Source: Aporrectodea caliginosa
Lineage: Eukaryota > Annelida > Clitellata > Crassiclitellata > Lumbricidae
Length of the DNA: 64,000 nucleotides
Assembly (NCBI GenBank): GCA_020284085.1
Contig: JACEVL010000519.1
Span: 2,113,501 to 2,177,500, forward strand
Reading direction: 5' to 3'
Below, in pieces: positions 35,965-45,790 of this stretch (its first letter is position 1; the number at the start of each line of letters is the position of its first letter). A program made the position numbers and the translations under genes. The notes under the pieces were generated by a model that worked only from the letters and a program-made list of their open reading frames with translations, searched no databases and was not told where the DNA came from.

Positions 35965-36045
35965 GGTAGTAGTTTCAGTTTAACGACACTGTGTGATAAT
36001 AAAGATCATTAGCGTCGCCCTCCTGCTTGATCTTAAGTTGATCTA
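35965..36045 (-). mobile_element. Decayed SINE 3' part upstream of the receptor gene
   Basis: Contains TTTAACGACACTGTGTGATA then GATCATTAGCGTCG, resembling the 3' half of the SINE at 60187-60392. It lies about 110-190 bp upstream of the receptor start codon. Confidence 0.4.
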
Positions 36046-36152
36046 GGCTTGGGACTGGCACTGTCAGAGTACAAAGAGTGGAGGTGTTAATTGACTCTTA
36101 GAACTAACGACGTCGTTTAGCACAGTCAAAGACAACCAACTATTCCATCGCT

Positions 36153-37205
36153 ATGGAAGTCACCGCTGGAGATGCGGCGAGCATCACTTCATGGCTGCCG
36201 CAGCAACCGACGAATGAAGATGTCGCCAAATCTTTCGTCCTGGAATACCTGGTGATCGCCTTCTGCGCAGCCGGAGGTCTGTTGAACGCCTTCGAGTTCG
36301 TTAAGTTTTCGAGAACCCTCCATCGTCAGTCTGAGAAGGATCCGACGACAGCTCTACTCGTGAACCAGTTCTGTCTCGATGGATTCGCCTGTATCTTCGC
36401 TGTCGTCTGCTTCTCTCTGAAGATATCATCGATCCAGCTCCAAGGTCAGACAGGTACGTGGCTCTGTGACTACTTCTACAGCCAAACCGTGATCCGCGTG
36501 GCCCTGACGGGATCCGCCGTCAACCTGGTCTTCATCGGCGTCCAGCTGTACGCCGAGATCCAACATCCGGTCCTCTACCGGAAGCACTTTCGGATGTGGA
36601 TGGTCTGGGTGGCGGTCGTCTTCGCATGGTTCGACGGAAGCGTCCTCAACAATCCCTCGACGTTACCCACGCACATCGACGGAGGCGACTGCTACCTGGA
36701 CGGCATCCGAGCGTCGAGGGGCGGTCAGATTGCCTTCGGAATTTTTGGATTCGTCTGGAGGCACTTACTTCCGGTGGTCGTCCTGGTCTGCTGCTATCTG
36801 CCGTTGATCGTCACGGTCCGCCGAAGATGTCACGCATCACCTGGCCACGTTCAAGTGGCTCCATCGATTTCAATTCAGCTGCAGCAGCATCAGCATCACC
36901 AAGAAGACATCAGAGGTCCTCTATCCCATCATCAGGCCAAGGTCGTTAAGATCATGGCCGGGCTATCGCTGTACTTCATCTTTGCCTGGTCGCCGCCAAA
37001 TATCATTCAGTTGTACCTAGGAATGGCAGGTAGAAGTGTTCAATTCAGCCACTCCTTTGGCATCGCGATATTCGTCGGCCTGATCAACATCGTGGTCTCT
37101 CCAGTGATCCACATGATCGCCGAAGGACACTTCTGGAAACGACAGAAAGTCATCAAAGTCCAATCGCAAACCGCCGAACAACATGCGACTCAAACTCACA
37201 TATGA
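36153..37205 (+). CDS. Orphan rhodopsin-class (class A-like) G protein-coupled receptor, single exon
   Basis: 350-aa intact intronless frame with seven hydrophobic helices at about residues 26-50, 65-90, 103-134, 147-168, 193-222, 262-289 and 300-322. Family marks: GGLLNAF in TM1 (N45 as N1.50), D76 in TM2, a likely disulfide C105 (top of TM3) to C180 (second extracellular loop), a Trp in TM4, P207 in TM5 and WSPP at 279-282 in TM6. The DRY position at the end of TM3 reads QLY (131-133) before AEIQHP, and NPxxY in TM7 reads SPVIH (316-320). The third cytoplasmic loop is rich in His and Gln (residues 242-261). GC-rich codon use stands out from the AT-rich flanks. The first ATG sits about 25 residues before TM1, a normal short N-terminus. 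Ligand and G protein are unknown. Likely a lineage-expanded orphan receptor of the plasma membrane. Confidence 0.88.
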   Translation: MEVTAGDAASITSWLPQQPTNEDVAKSFVLEYLVIAFCAAGGLLNAFEFVKFSRTLHRQSEKDPTTALLVNQFCLDGFACIFAVVCFSLKISSIQLQGQTGTWLCDYFYSQTVIRVALTGSAVNLVFIGVQLYAEIQHPVLYRKHFRMWMVWVAVVFAWFDGSVLNNPSTLPTHIDGGDCYLDGIRASRGGQIAFGIFGFVWRHLLPVVVLVCCYLPLIVTVRRRCHASPGHVQVAPSISIQLQQHQHHQEDIRGPLSHHQAKVVKIMAGLSLYFIFAWSPPNIIQLYLGMAGRSVQFSHSFGIAIFVGLINIVVSPVIHMIAEGHFWKRQKVIKVQSQTAEQHATQTHI

Positions 37206-37903
37206 AGGAATGGCACGCACACACATACTGCAGTAGGAAACGCGATTAGAAAGGACTAGAAACTAGAAATTGCACGGCAACTTTGTTCTGTTCATTGGGT
37301 AAGAAGACAGCCAGACTTTTCAATATGTTATAACTTGTGAAGCACCGCACTGCAATCGTTCGTGTGAACTGTAGGCTATTTCTTCAGTGCCAGTCAGTAG
37401 TAGGCCTATTTCTACATGCGCTATATAAAACCAAACTGAAGAGACCGTCTGCATTCAGTCCCAAGTCACAATACAAAAAGTGAAACAGGTAGACAGACAG
37501 TTGACCACAAGGTATGGTGTTCGAAGCTGCGGCAACATATGAAAGGTAAAGATAGGATTGAAAGTGTCATTTTCAGCTTGAATTAAAAGCCCTATAGGAT
37601 ATTAAAATGAGCGAGGTCATATCAGGGCTGGTGAGCAAGCTACGTACATTATATATTTATTTGTTAGGGTAATTCATTTAGCGCCACTCCAATAATCATA
37701 GTCGTTCTTGCATGTTATATGTCATTAAGAACACAAATTTCACCAAAAAGCACAGTGCACAGAAAAACTAAAAAGAGTCACCAAGGATGGGACCAAGAAC
37801 ACGCGTGGAGCCAAACCAAATTAGTTGACAGATTTAGCATCATGTTCAAGGTCTCTTAACCAGTCGCTTCGACAGTTGAGCGACGACAGGTGGCAGCGTC
37901 CGC

Positions 37904-38403
37904 GGTTCGATAGTCCGAAGGTTCGATAGTCCGAAGTCCGAAGGTTCGATAGTCCGAAAGCCGTAGTAGCTTGATGGATAGAATAGAATATTCTATAATA
38001 TAATGGATAGAATAGAAGAGAATAGAATATTCCTTATTCTGAGAACAATTTCAATCCGCATTTTGGATAACATGAGACTTTAAAGGATTGTTTTCTCTAT
38101 TTCTGGATTAGATTATTCGTGCATTCAAAGATATTTCACATGTTATTTATCATGAATTTTATTTATCTTTGATAAATCATCCTAATTACAAAGGTTTTTT
38201 CTATAATAATTCTTGCTTTAGTAGAAGTTGGATTAATTAACAGAATTCTTGCTTAAATAGAAGTTGGATCGATTAATATAATCCCTGCTTAAATGGAAGT
38301 TGGAATGATGAAAGATACCGCAGTGTAAGCAGAAGTTGAATTAATGAAACGATTTTTTATATCTGATTACTGTCGGACTACAGAATCTTCGGACAATCGA
38401 ACC
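37904..38403. mobile_element. Non-autonomous element with GGTTCGATAGTCCGAAG ends
   Basis: Three tandem copies of GGTTCGATAGTCCGAA at 37904, 37920 and 37943; the inverse CTTCGGACAATCGAACC at 38387-38403, preceded by a degenerate copy near 38371. The 500-bp AT-rich interior carries about three copies of a roughly 44-bp unit with TAGAAGTTGGAT (38211-38340). Confidence 0.7.
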
Positions 38404-38557
38404 TTCGTCGTCTGCAGATCGGTATATATCGATGCGTCACCAGCGGTTGATGATCGAGGTAACTTCAAAGACCAGTGTCAATATGTCAATAGCCCCTGCA
38501 GAAACCGACGAGACGTTAGCCCAGCTGAGGACGGCATACATACGTCGCGACGGAGAG

Positions 38558-38602
38558 AAGCGACGGCAGGTCATTAATATATATAATGACCTGCCGTCGC
38601 TT
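38558..38602. repeat. Perfect 19-bp hairpin
   Basis: Arms AAGCGACGGCAGGTCATTA at 38558-38576 and its exact inverse at 38584-38602, with the 7-base loop ATATATA. Confidence 0.9.
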
Positions 38603-38670
38603 ATACAAATATACATACATATATACATACCATACTTATATATAGTCTCCGGATTTGCCGCCGCTAGGTC

Positions 38671-38850
38671 CTCAAGTCGAAACGAGTGGCTAAGCTACCG
38701 ACTGCTAGCCAATTCGTTCACTTAATACTTTGCTTATTGTTTTAATCGCGGTCGCCGAGTTTCGGTTTTTTGACGAAAGCATCAGCAGCAGGACAGAAGC
38801 AACACTTGCTAATGAGGTAGAAATCACAGTGCAATGGACTTACAGTCTAA
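38671..38850. repeat. Dispersed repeat, uninterrupted copy
   Basis: Shares CTCAAGTCGAAAC, TAAGC(T/C)ACCGACTGCTAG, CTTATTGTTTTAATC and GCAGGACAGAAGCAA with 59538-59890. Confidence 0.6.
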
Positions 38851-38959
38851 AATGCAGTGGCTGTCAGTTCATCGGTTCTCTACTGACATCACTAGGACTA
38901 CTTGTCTAGCTATTTACACCTTGTATCTCGTCACGTAACAGTGTTTGTGTGTTGATATT

Positions 38960-39580
38960 CAGTGATGAGCACTTATAACTACTGTAGTTACTAACTACTA
39001 CAGTTATAACTATGCTCAAATAGATAACAAGTAGTTCTAACTTACTACGTCTAGTAATAAGTATGTACAAATTAGTTAAACTACGTTTGCAATAGTAGTA
39101 CCGGTAGTTAACTACTTTTCATAACTACCTGCATATTATTGCAACATTATTTAATAGATTTTAGGAGGAAACTGCATTGACGTGAGCGTCTCTTTAGGGT
39201 TGTAGGTTTGATTCAGGACCCAAGGAGATGTAAGAAGTCAAGATGGTGTTTTTAAGATGTAGATAGGAAATATTGAATATGTTTGGGTAACTTTTGCACA
39301 GTAACAGCCGAGTGTTTGATTTAGTCCACATGAACATTGCTACAAATAATGTACGTTTCAAACTGCAGAACTTTTTGATTTTATGTGAAAAAAACTTAGT
39401 TGAGTATGTTTGCCTTGTCGTTGTTTTTCGTGCTTATGTGGTTAAGCACGTAGTTAACTATATAAATCACTGGTAGTCAAAGAAGTATCTGCAACTATTT
39501 ATCCACTGAAGTAATTAAAAACTAGTTATAACTACTTTCTTGACTCGTATATAGTTAGGAAAGTAGTTTAACTGCCACTG
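38960..39580. mobile_element. Possible hAT-like element rich in TAACTAC
   Basis: Starts CAGTGATGAGCACTTATAAC and ends with the inverse of CAGTGGCAGTTAAACTAC. TAGTTATAACTAC-like words cluster at both ends (38977-39130 and 39440-39575). No matching 8-bp flanks seen. Confidence 0.45.
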
Positions 39581-40377
39581 CAGTAGCGAGAGCACATCTC
39601 CTTTGATATTGAACGCAAAGAGGCCAACACTTGCCACTCATAGAGCCAATTGAATCTCTACTGTCTACAGAATCTCTTATGCTGTAACGTAAATCCCTAT
39701 GGAATACTCTCGATCGAGATCTTTAGGACGTCTTTTAATCAAGGGGAAGCCACCTAAACATTTATTAATCAAGCATCATTAACATTTCTCATCAAACCTA
39801 TTATTCTTATCATGCTTGTATCGCTTATCCTGTAGTTAAGTACAGTATGTTCATGGAGTCTATTCTAATAAATTTTAATTTTAATCTTAAGATAAAATTA
39901 TGTGTAGCCTATTTCTGTATAGCTTTACTCAGTGTCCTCATTATTTTTATGACATGCGCGACTAATGTTTTAATGCACTGCCAGACTATTGGTTTGGTAC
40001 ATGGGTGGCTCTATCCAGCGGGAACAAGGTCCCTTCTGGGCTTCCCCTGTTGTATCCACTACAACGATTCATATACTTGGTTGACACTTCATGTTATTAC
40101 AATGTTACGTTCTATGGTAAACCATAAACAAATTGATTGATTCATTAAATGCGACCTAAACGTTAAATCCTGCGTCAAGAAACGTTTATAGCCATCCAAC
40201 TTGTGTTGGTATGCCTACTCATATATCAGCCACAAAAGACGCAGAGAGAAGCTGGTCCAGACGGTCATGCAATCCGCATTACAACGGCATGTATGATTAA
40301 ACGATTAACAGGTCTGTGTAGGACTGTAGACTAAAGGCGAGACATATTGTTAGGACAGCCTATCTACGTCAATCTTT

Positions 40378-40665
40378 TGTAGATGAAACAAAGCGGAATG
40401 TGACATGAAGACCAAACGAGGACTCTATTAGTGTCTACAGCTAAGCATTATGCACAGACAGATCATAGACGTGTAGTCTATTCATGGATAATTGAAATTT
40501 ATGGATCGTATTTTTTGGTAAATGAAAAATAGCAGTGTGACATGACAGCCAAACAAGGTCTCTGTTAGGGTCTGCAGCTTGGCATTGTGCACACGGCGAT
40601 CATCGATGTGTAGTACCAGTAGGCCTATATTCATGGATGATTGAAATTTGTTGACTGTTTCGTGA
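40378..40665. repeat. Two tandem units of about 125 bp (family shared with 43865-44140)
   Basis: Units contain AATGTGACATGA, CCAAACGAGGACTC, GTGTCTACAGCTAAGCATTA, TGCACAG and TTCATGGATAATTGAAATTT. The second unit is more diverged. Confidence 0.75.
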
Positions 40666-40689
40666 AGGACACATAGCAACGATATACAC

Positions 40690-40808
40690 ACAATCGTGTG
40701 CTTTTGACGTGTTGGTAAAGATCCTTCAGCTAGCGATGAATTGCAGAGCAACACAAGGAAATGGAGCAGCTCATCAAGAGGAATGTCGGAATGTGATCGA
40801 GTGGACAC
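40690..40808 (-). pseudogene. CR1/L2-like RT N-terminal fragment
   Basis: Minus strand reads PLDELLHFLVLLCNSSLAEG and SLPTRQKHTIV, closely paralleling the LCNASLVEGCLSDSQKCAII of the 560-1000 fragment. Truncated on both sides. Confidence 0.5.
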
Positions 40809-41574
40809 GTTTTGACGGAGAAAATAAAATAAGCGCTTTCAGGTCTTCGCCATTAATCGCTTCTAGCGGAACTAAGTGGCACTGTGTTGCCGAGTTTCTG
40901 AACCCAAACGAATCTTCGCCCAGCCCCGCGACTTCTTCTGTTTTTGTTTGAGCTCTCTTAAGTCTCTTTGTTAGTATTTTATTTTATCACGATCGCTTTT
41001 GACGCGTGGATGAGGAGGGTAATGGTTCAGTGATCCTCGTATGCTTTGCATTAATTTTGGTTTCTTTTTAGGTCGTAATATGATAGATTGCAGGAAATCC
41101 TCCGGCCATTATACCGTTGTTTATAGCCTATATCTTGGATATATAGGCCTATCTTGGCTAACTATTTCTACATTTGTACACATAGGCCTAATGAATTTTA
41201 TTTTTATTTTTCACATTTCATTTTCTAGTAGCCTAATCAAGATGCACGACTTCAATAAATAAATATCAGTAGATCAATATCCTATAAGAATACACAGATA
41301 TCTCATTGAATACAATAAATTATTTGAGTACTGATAAGCACAAGCTGGAAATGAAATTAATCCAGTCGACCCATGGCGCTCTTGTGTGGGCGTCAGCTGG
41401 GCAAACATATATAATTATTCGTTTTTATTATTAAGTCAAACTGACACTACGACGTATGATTACAAGTCATCGTATGAACGAATCATTGCACGTTATTACA
41501 GGAGTCGAATTTAACTGCATGGCAGCCTGCGAGGCTCCCATCTGTCCTACTGCTCATTTTACAGTTGCCCCAGG

Positions 41575-41675
41575 GAGTTGAAGGCTGAGCCAACCTCATG
41601 GGGCTAGCGGTTATCGAACCCGCGGCCTTCGGATCTTCTTGCCAGCGTGTTACCATTCAACCATCTCCCGCCCAT
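41575..41675 (-). mobile_element. tRNA-like sequence (SINE head)
   Basis: Minus strand carries box A-like TGGTTGAATGGTAA (41663-41650) and box B-like GGGTTCGATAACC (41621-41609). The acceptor stem does not pair, so this is a SINE head or tRNA relic rather than a gene. Confidence 0.45.
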
Positions 41676-42208
41676 GGTTTTTGAATATTGCATGTTCAAA
41701 TTCAAGTGAATTGCCATCCTTGAAACCAGCAACGTTCAGTAAAATTGCAAAATAGCCCACCAAATCTCCTGTGTTCAAGTATTTGGTATAGTCATTGAGC
41801 ATAGGGTCTAATTATAACAATAACTGATTCATGTTTCGTAATGTTAAATTTTCTGATCTTCGAAACCCCATGCAAACCCTCCCTCTGGGACTTTAGGCGG
41901 GTCTTCGCCCTTCGGCCTCCCAGGTGGCACCAGTCGGTTTTCGGCGTCTTTCAAAGCCCTAGGGTACGTATCAAATGTCGACGACGGATTCAGAATTCTT
42001 TTATTATGTGAGTTATGTGAGTCATTTTCTGCTATTAGATCAATTATGCATTTCTGTTGTCCCAACGATTTTTAAAATAAAACTCGCCATTATTATTTCA
42101 AATGAATTATTTCTATGAATTTACTATTGAGAAGATTATTGTTTCCATGGTTATTTTGGATATATGCTTTACTGTTTATTTTACCTGCTGCGTTTGAATT
42201 TGAAAATT

Positions 42209-43206
42209 GACCACTCCGTTACCGTCACTCTCACAAAAGGTCGAAAATAACATTATAGAAATACGACTTCAAATGATAGTTTTTCAAAACTTTATGTGTT
42301 TCGTAAACAGCTTTTAAACGCCTTTCATTTAAGAAGTTTGTCATTAAATGAAACAGTACTTATTGTGGCTAAATGAATTATTTTCAGCTGTCACCTGAAA
42401 TAATGTCCACTCCGTTACCGTACATAAATCTTTGCACTACTACTTACTTACCAACACCTGGGTCTGGTGCAAATTAGTCAGACAATTTGTGACGTCTGTG
42501 CATGTGTATACTTCGTTTATATGCTGACTTTTCAAATAGATGCGGTAATAATTTGGTTTGAAAGGTGTAATCTACGCATGATACGTTTAATAGGTGTCCA
42601 CTCCGTTACCAAGAATTAATCTACAATGAAGATGCTCATGTAGTCAACAATTTTCAGGTTTCATCTCCTAAATGAACAAAATTGATATGTTGAAAAATGT
42701 GGTCCGAAACGTGGGCGATAAAAAGTTTATTTCATGTTAAGTTGAAAATGTCCACTCCGTTACCTGTCCACTCCGTTACCTCTTACACAAGAACGTATTG
42801 TATATTTTGGTAACGGAGTGGACATTTAATGGTAACGGAGTGGACATTTCTTTAAAAAATATGTTTTATTGCAACAATAGCTTCACAGATATGTTTTACT
42901 CGTGTGTGTTAAGATAGAATTAATTTTCCTTTTATATATGTTCATAACTGTACATGTGTGAAACATAACTACAAAGTTTTGTGGATTTATTTGTACAGTT
43001 AAAGTTGCGGTAACGGAGTGGACATTTCTTTTAGTGCAGGACAATGCTGTACTGCATGTTACTGACTCATACTGAGTTGATATTGTGAGTTTACTAGAAA
43101 TGTAGATAAGTGACACAATATAGTTCAGTGTAACATGTAGTTATTTGGCGTTGCTTTGGTTTTCATTCAAATTTATGGAAAAGCAAGTTTGGTAACGGAG
43201 TGGACA
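42209..43206. repeat. Mirror array of the 16-mer GGTAACGGAGTGGACA
   Basis: The inverse form TGTCCACTCCGTTACC occurs at 42404, 42595, 42749 and 42765, plus 42209 with one mismatch in its second base. The direct form occurs at 42809, 42831, 43009 and 43191. All left copies face one way and all right copies the other, symmetric about 42795. Intervening DNA is AT-rich and not itself an inverted repeat. Outer ends of any element are not identified. Confidence 0.85.
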
Positions 43207-43864
43207 TTGCTAATTTGGGTGTTGTCAAAATACTTCTAAAAACTGATGAAACTAGAATATTAGTGTGCAACAGAGCCCCTATTTCTTAACTACATACACT
43301 ACTGGTCAACCTAAGATGAATAAATTATTAATTTTAAAGAAACAAATTTCTTGCATCTCCAAAAGTGAAATTGATTTAATAGCAGAAAATGACTCATGTA
43401 CTCATATCAGTATAATAATATTTACAGAATTTTAAAGAACACATGTGAAAATGTGCTTTTGTTGAGACTGTTAAACCTATTGTACCGTTGGCTATAACTT
43501 GCCTAGCATGGCAGACTGGCGGTACTCCAGCGTGTTCTAGTTTAAACAATCTGCCAAAACTGGTCAGACCAGTGACTGTTGTAACTTGTATGTCTAGAAT
43601 CTCTGTTAAGAACTGTTACACGGATAAAGTGCAATATCTTTCTTTGTTAAAGTTGCTCTTATTGTTCATCGCTTTTAATTAATTTTGACAGACGAAGTAA
43701 GGCCTACTGAATGCATATGAAGTCTACTTGTTCAAACAAGTCATAAGAAACTGTAGATCACTGTCAAGTACACCAATACAATGAAAATGTACACACTATA
43801 GCGAGTTGCAATAGAAGTAGGCCTACAACATGTTGATTCCTCAAAAGTATTTTGGATATTTGAT

Positions 43865-44140
43865 ATGTGTGGATTGTTTTGTAAATGAAACCAAACAGAA
43901 TGTGACATGGCAACCAAACAAGGACTCTTTTAGTGTCTATGGCTAAGCATTATGCACAGGCATATAATAGATGTGTTTCCAATCATGGATAATTAAAATT
44001 TACGGACTGTTTTGTAAATGAAACAAGGCGGAATATGACATGACAACCAAACGAGTACTATTATGGTGTCTACAGCTAAGCATTGTGCACAGGCATATCA
44101 TAGATGTGTAGACTATTCATGGATAATAGAAATATATGGG
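43865..44140. repeat. Two tandem units of about 125 bp (family shared with 40378-40665)
   Basis: Same words in the same order as 40378-40665, again exactly about two units, 3.5 kb away and in the same orientation. Confidence 0.75.
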
Positions 44141-44218
44141 TCGCGTTGCGTTGGAGAGTGCAATCTACCATAAACCATATGATCGGTCAATTAGCAGTCA
44201 TAAAAGAAGTATAGGCCT

Positions 44219-44503
44219 AGATCTTTGGGTAGGACAAGAGTCACGCGAATACCAGTTCTACGTGGACCAAGCGGCTCGAAGGATGGCCGGACGCACGGCG
44301 CCTGTACCACCAACGAGGGACCACTGGCCGGTGGTGTTAGCATGTACTGCGGAGGCTATACCCCGCCTGTCGTCGCTGCACACTATCAACGCAACTTGGT
44401 CCAGAAACTCTCAACATGGTCCTCTGTTAACTTTGGACAGGAAATCGCTGGTTGGACTCCACGCGAGCGCTTGCCCCACCATTTTCGAAGTCTTCTAGAG
44501 TAG
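44219..44503 (+). CDS. Unassigned candidate coding exon
   Basis: A GC-rich stretch in AT-rich surroundings. The better of two overlapping frames, from ATCTTTGG or GACAAGAG after possible acceptors (CTAG at 44220, GTAG at 44232), reads GRTRVTRIPVLRGPSGSKDG, MYCGGYTPPVVAAHYQRNLV and FGQEIAGWTPRERLPHHFRS, ending in LLE and TAG at 44501-44503. I do not recognise the protein. It ends where the duplicated block begins. It could be a terminal exon, a relic, or chance. Confidence 0.3.
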   Translation, partial: RSLGRTRVTRIPVLRGPSGSKDGRTHGACTTNEGPLAGGVSMYCGGYTPPVVAAHYQRNLVQKLSTWSSVNFGQEIAGWTPRERLPHHFRSLLE

Positions 44504-45108
44504 ATTGGTAAGAGAGAGTACCACTCCAGTGACGTCATCAGAATGGGCGCTACAGAAACAAAGTAATGAGAACAATGGGCGCTACAGAAACAAAGGAATG
44601 AGAACAATGGGCGCTACTGAAACAAAGGAATGAGAACAATGGGCACTACTGAAACAAAGGAATGAGAACAATGGGCGCTACAGAAACAGACAATAGGCGC
44701 TACTAACACAAAGGAGTCTCCAACACAAAGGAATTTCCAACACAAAGGAATTTCCCAACACAAAGGAATTTCTAACACAAAGGAATTTCTAACACGCTAA
44801 TACAAACACATAAAGGAATGACAACAATGGTCCAATATCAACACAAAGGCCATTAAACAATAGGCCAATACCAACACAATGGCTCATTAAACAATAGGCC
44901 AATACCAACCCAATAGACGCTTAACAATAGGAGTTTTAAAAACAATAGTTTTAAAAAACAAGAGTTTTAAAAAGTGAATTTGATTGACAGGCACAGACTG
45001 GTACCATATTTCTAGCACCTAGCGAAGGGAGGCTGAGCTGAATATTAATTATTCAAGCTGTACACACTCCATTGGTGTAAGCTATTGGTTGAATACATAT
45101 CAGCTAGA

Positions 45109-45790
45109 AGCACATCTTACAGTGACAGGTTTATTATTTTAAATATATTTCAAATAAATACCATTTAATATTTTTAATATACATTAAAGTTGTACTCTTT
45201 TTAATGCAGTTTATTTGTTCATTAGACGAATCCTAGTGATAGAAGCACATCTTACAGCGACATGGCTATTATTTTAAACATATTTTCAATATATTTCAAA
45301 TAAATACCATTTAATATTTTTAATATACCTTAAAGTTGTACTCTTTTTAATGCAGTTTATTTGTTCATTAGCCGAATCCTAGTGATAGAAGCACATATTG
45401 CAGCGTCATGGCTATTATTTTAAATATATTTTCAATATATTTCAAATAAATACCATTTAATATTTTTAATATACCTTAAAGTTGTACTCTTTTTAATGCA
45501 GTTTATTTGTTCATTAGCCGAATCCTAGTGATAGAAGCACATATTGCAGCGTCATGGCTATTATTTTAAATATATTTTCAATATATTTCAAATAAATACA
45601 AGTTAATATTTTTAATATACATTAAAGTTGTACTCTTTTTAGCTCAGTTTATTTGTTCATTAGCCGAATCCTAGTGATAGAAGCACATCTTACAGTAACA
45701 TGTTTATTATTTTAATTATATTTTAATTATATTTCAAATAAATACCATTTAATATTTTAATATATGCTAAAGTTGCACTCTTGTGCAACT
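45109..45790. repeat. Tandem array, five units of about 131-146 bp (also at 53151-53832)
   Basis: Each unit starts TAGAAGCACAT(C/A)TT(A/G)CAG and contains AAAGTTGTACTCTTTTTA, GTTTATTTGTTCATTAG(A/C)CG and AATCCTAGTGA. Confidence 0.9.

Larger units (their letters stand above)
32191..36152. other. Intergenic DNA upstream of the receptor
   Basis: No credible coding exon. Contains AT and TG/GA patches (32688-33010), an ACAGACAGACAGACAGAC tract (33705-33728), L2-like tail words at 34045 (GGGCGATATATAAATG) and 35305 (GACGCTATATAAATG), and an inverted 29-bp pair at 33479-33507 and 34914-34942. Confidence 0.5.
39581..42208. other. Intergenic DNA
   Basis: Beyond the repeats listed (40005-40055, 40378-40665, 40690-40808, 41575-41675), AT-rich sequence with no credible exon. 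Confidence 0.4.

Noticed and set aside
36596..36949. 117-codon frame within the receptor gene
   Set aside because: Alternative-frame shadow of the receptor's GC-rich coding sequence.
44136..44498. 120-codon frame overlapping the candidate exon
   Set aside because: Starts within the 125-bp repeat unit and has no recognisable domain; the overlapping frame ending at 44503 looks more protein-like, but neither is firm.
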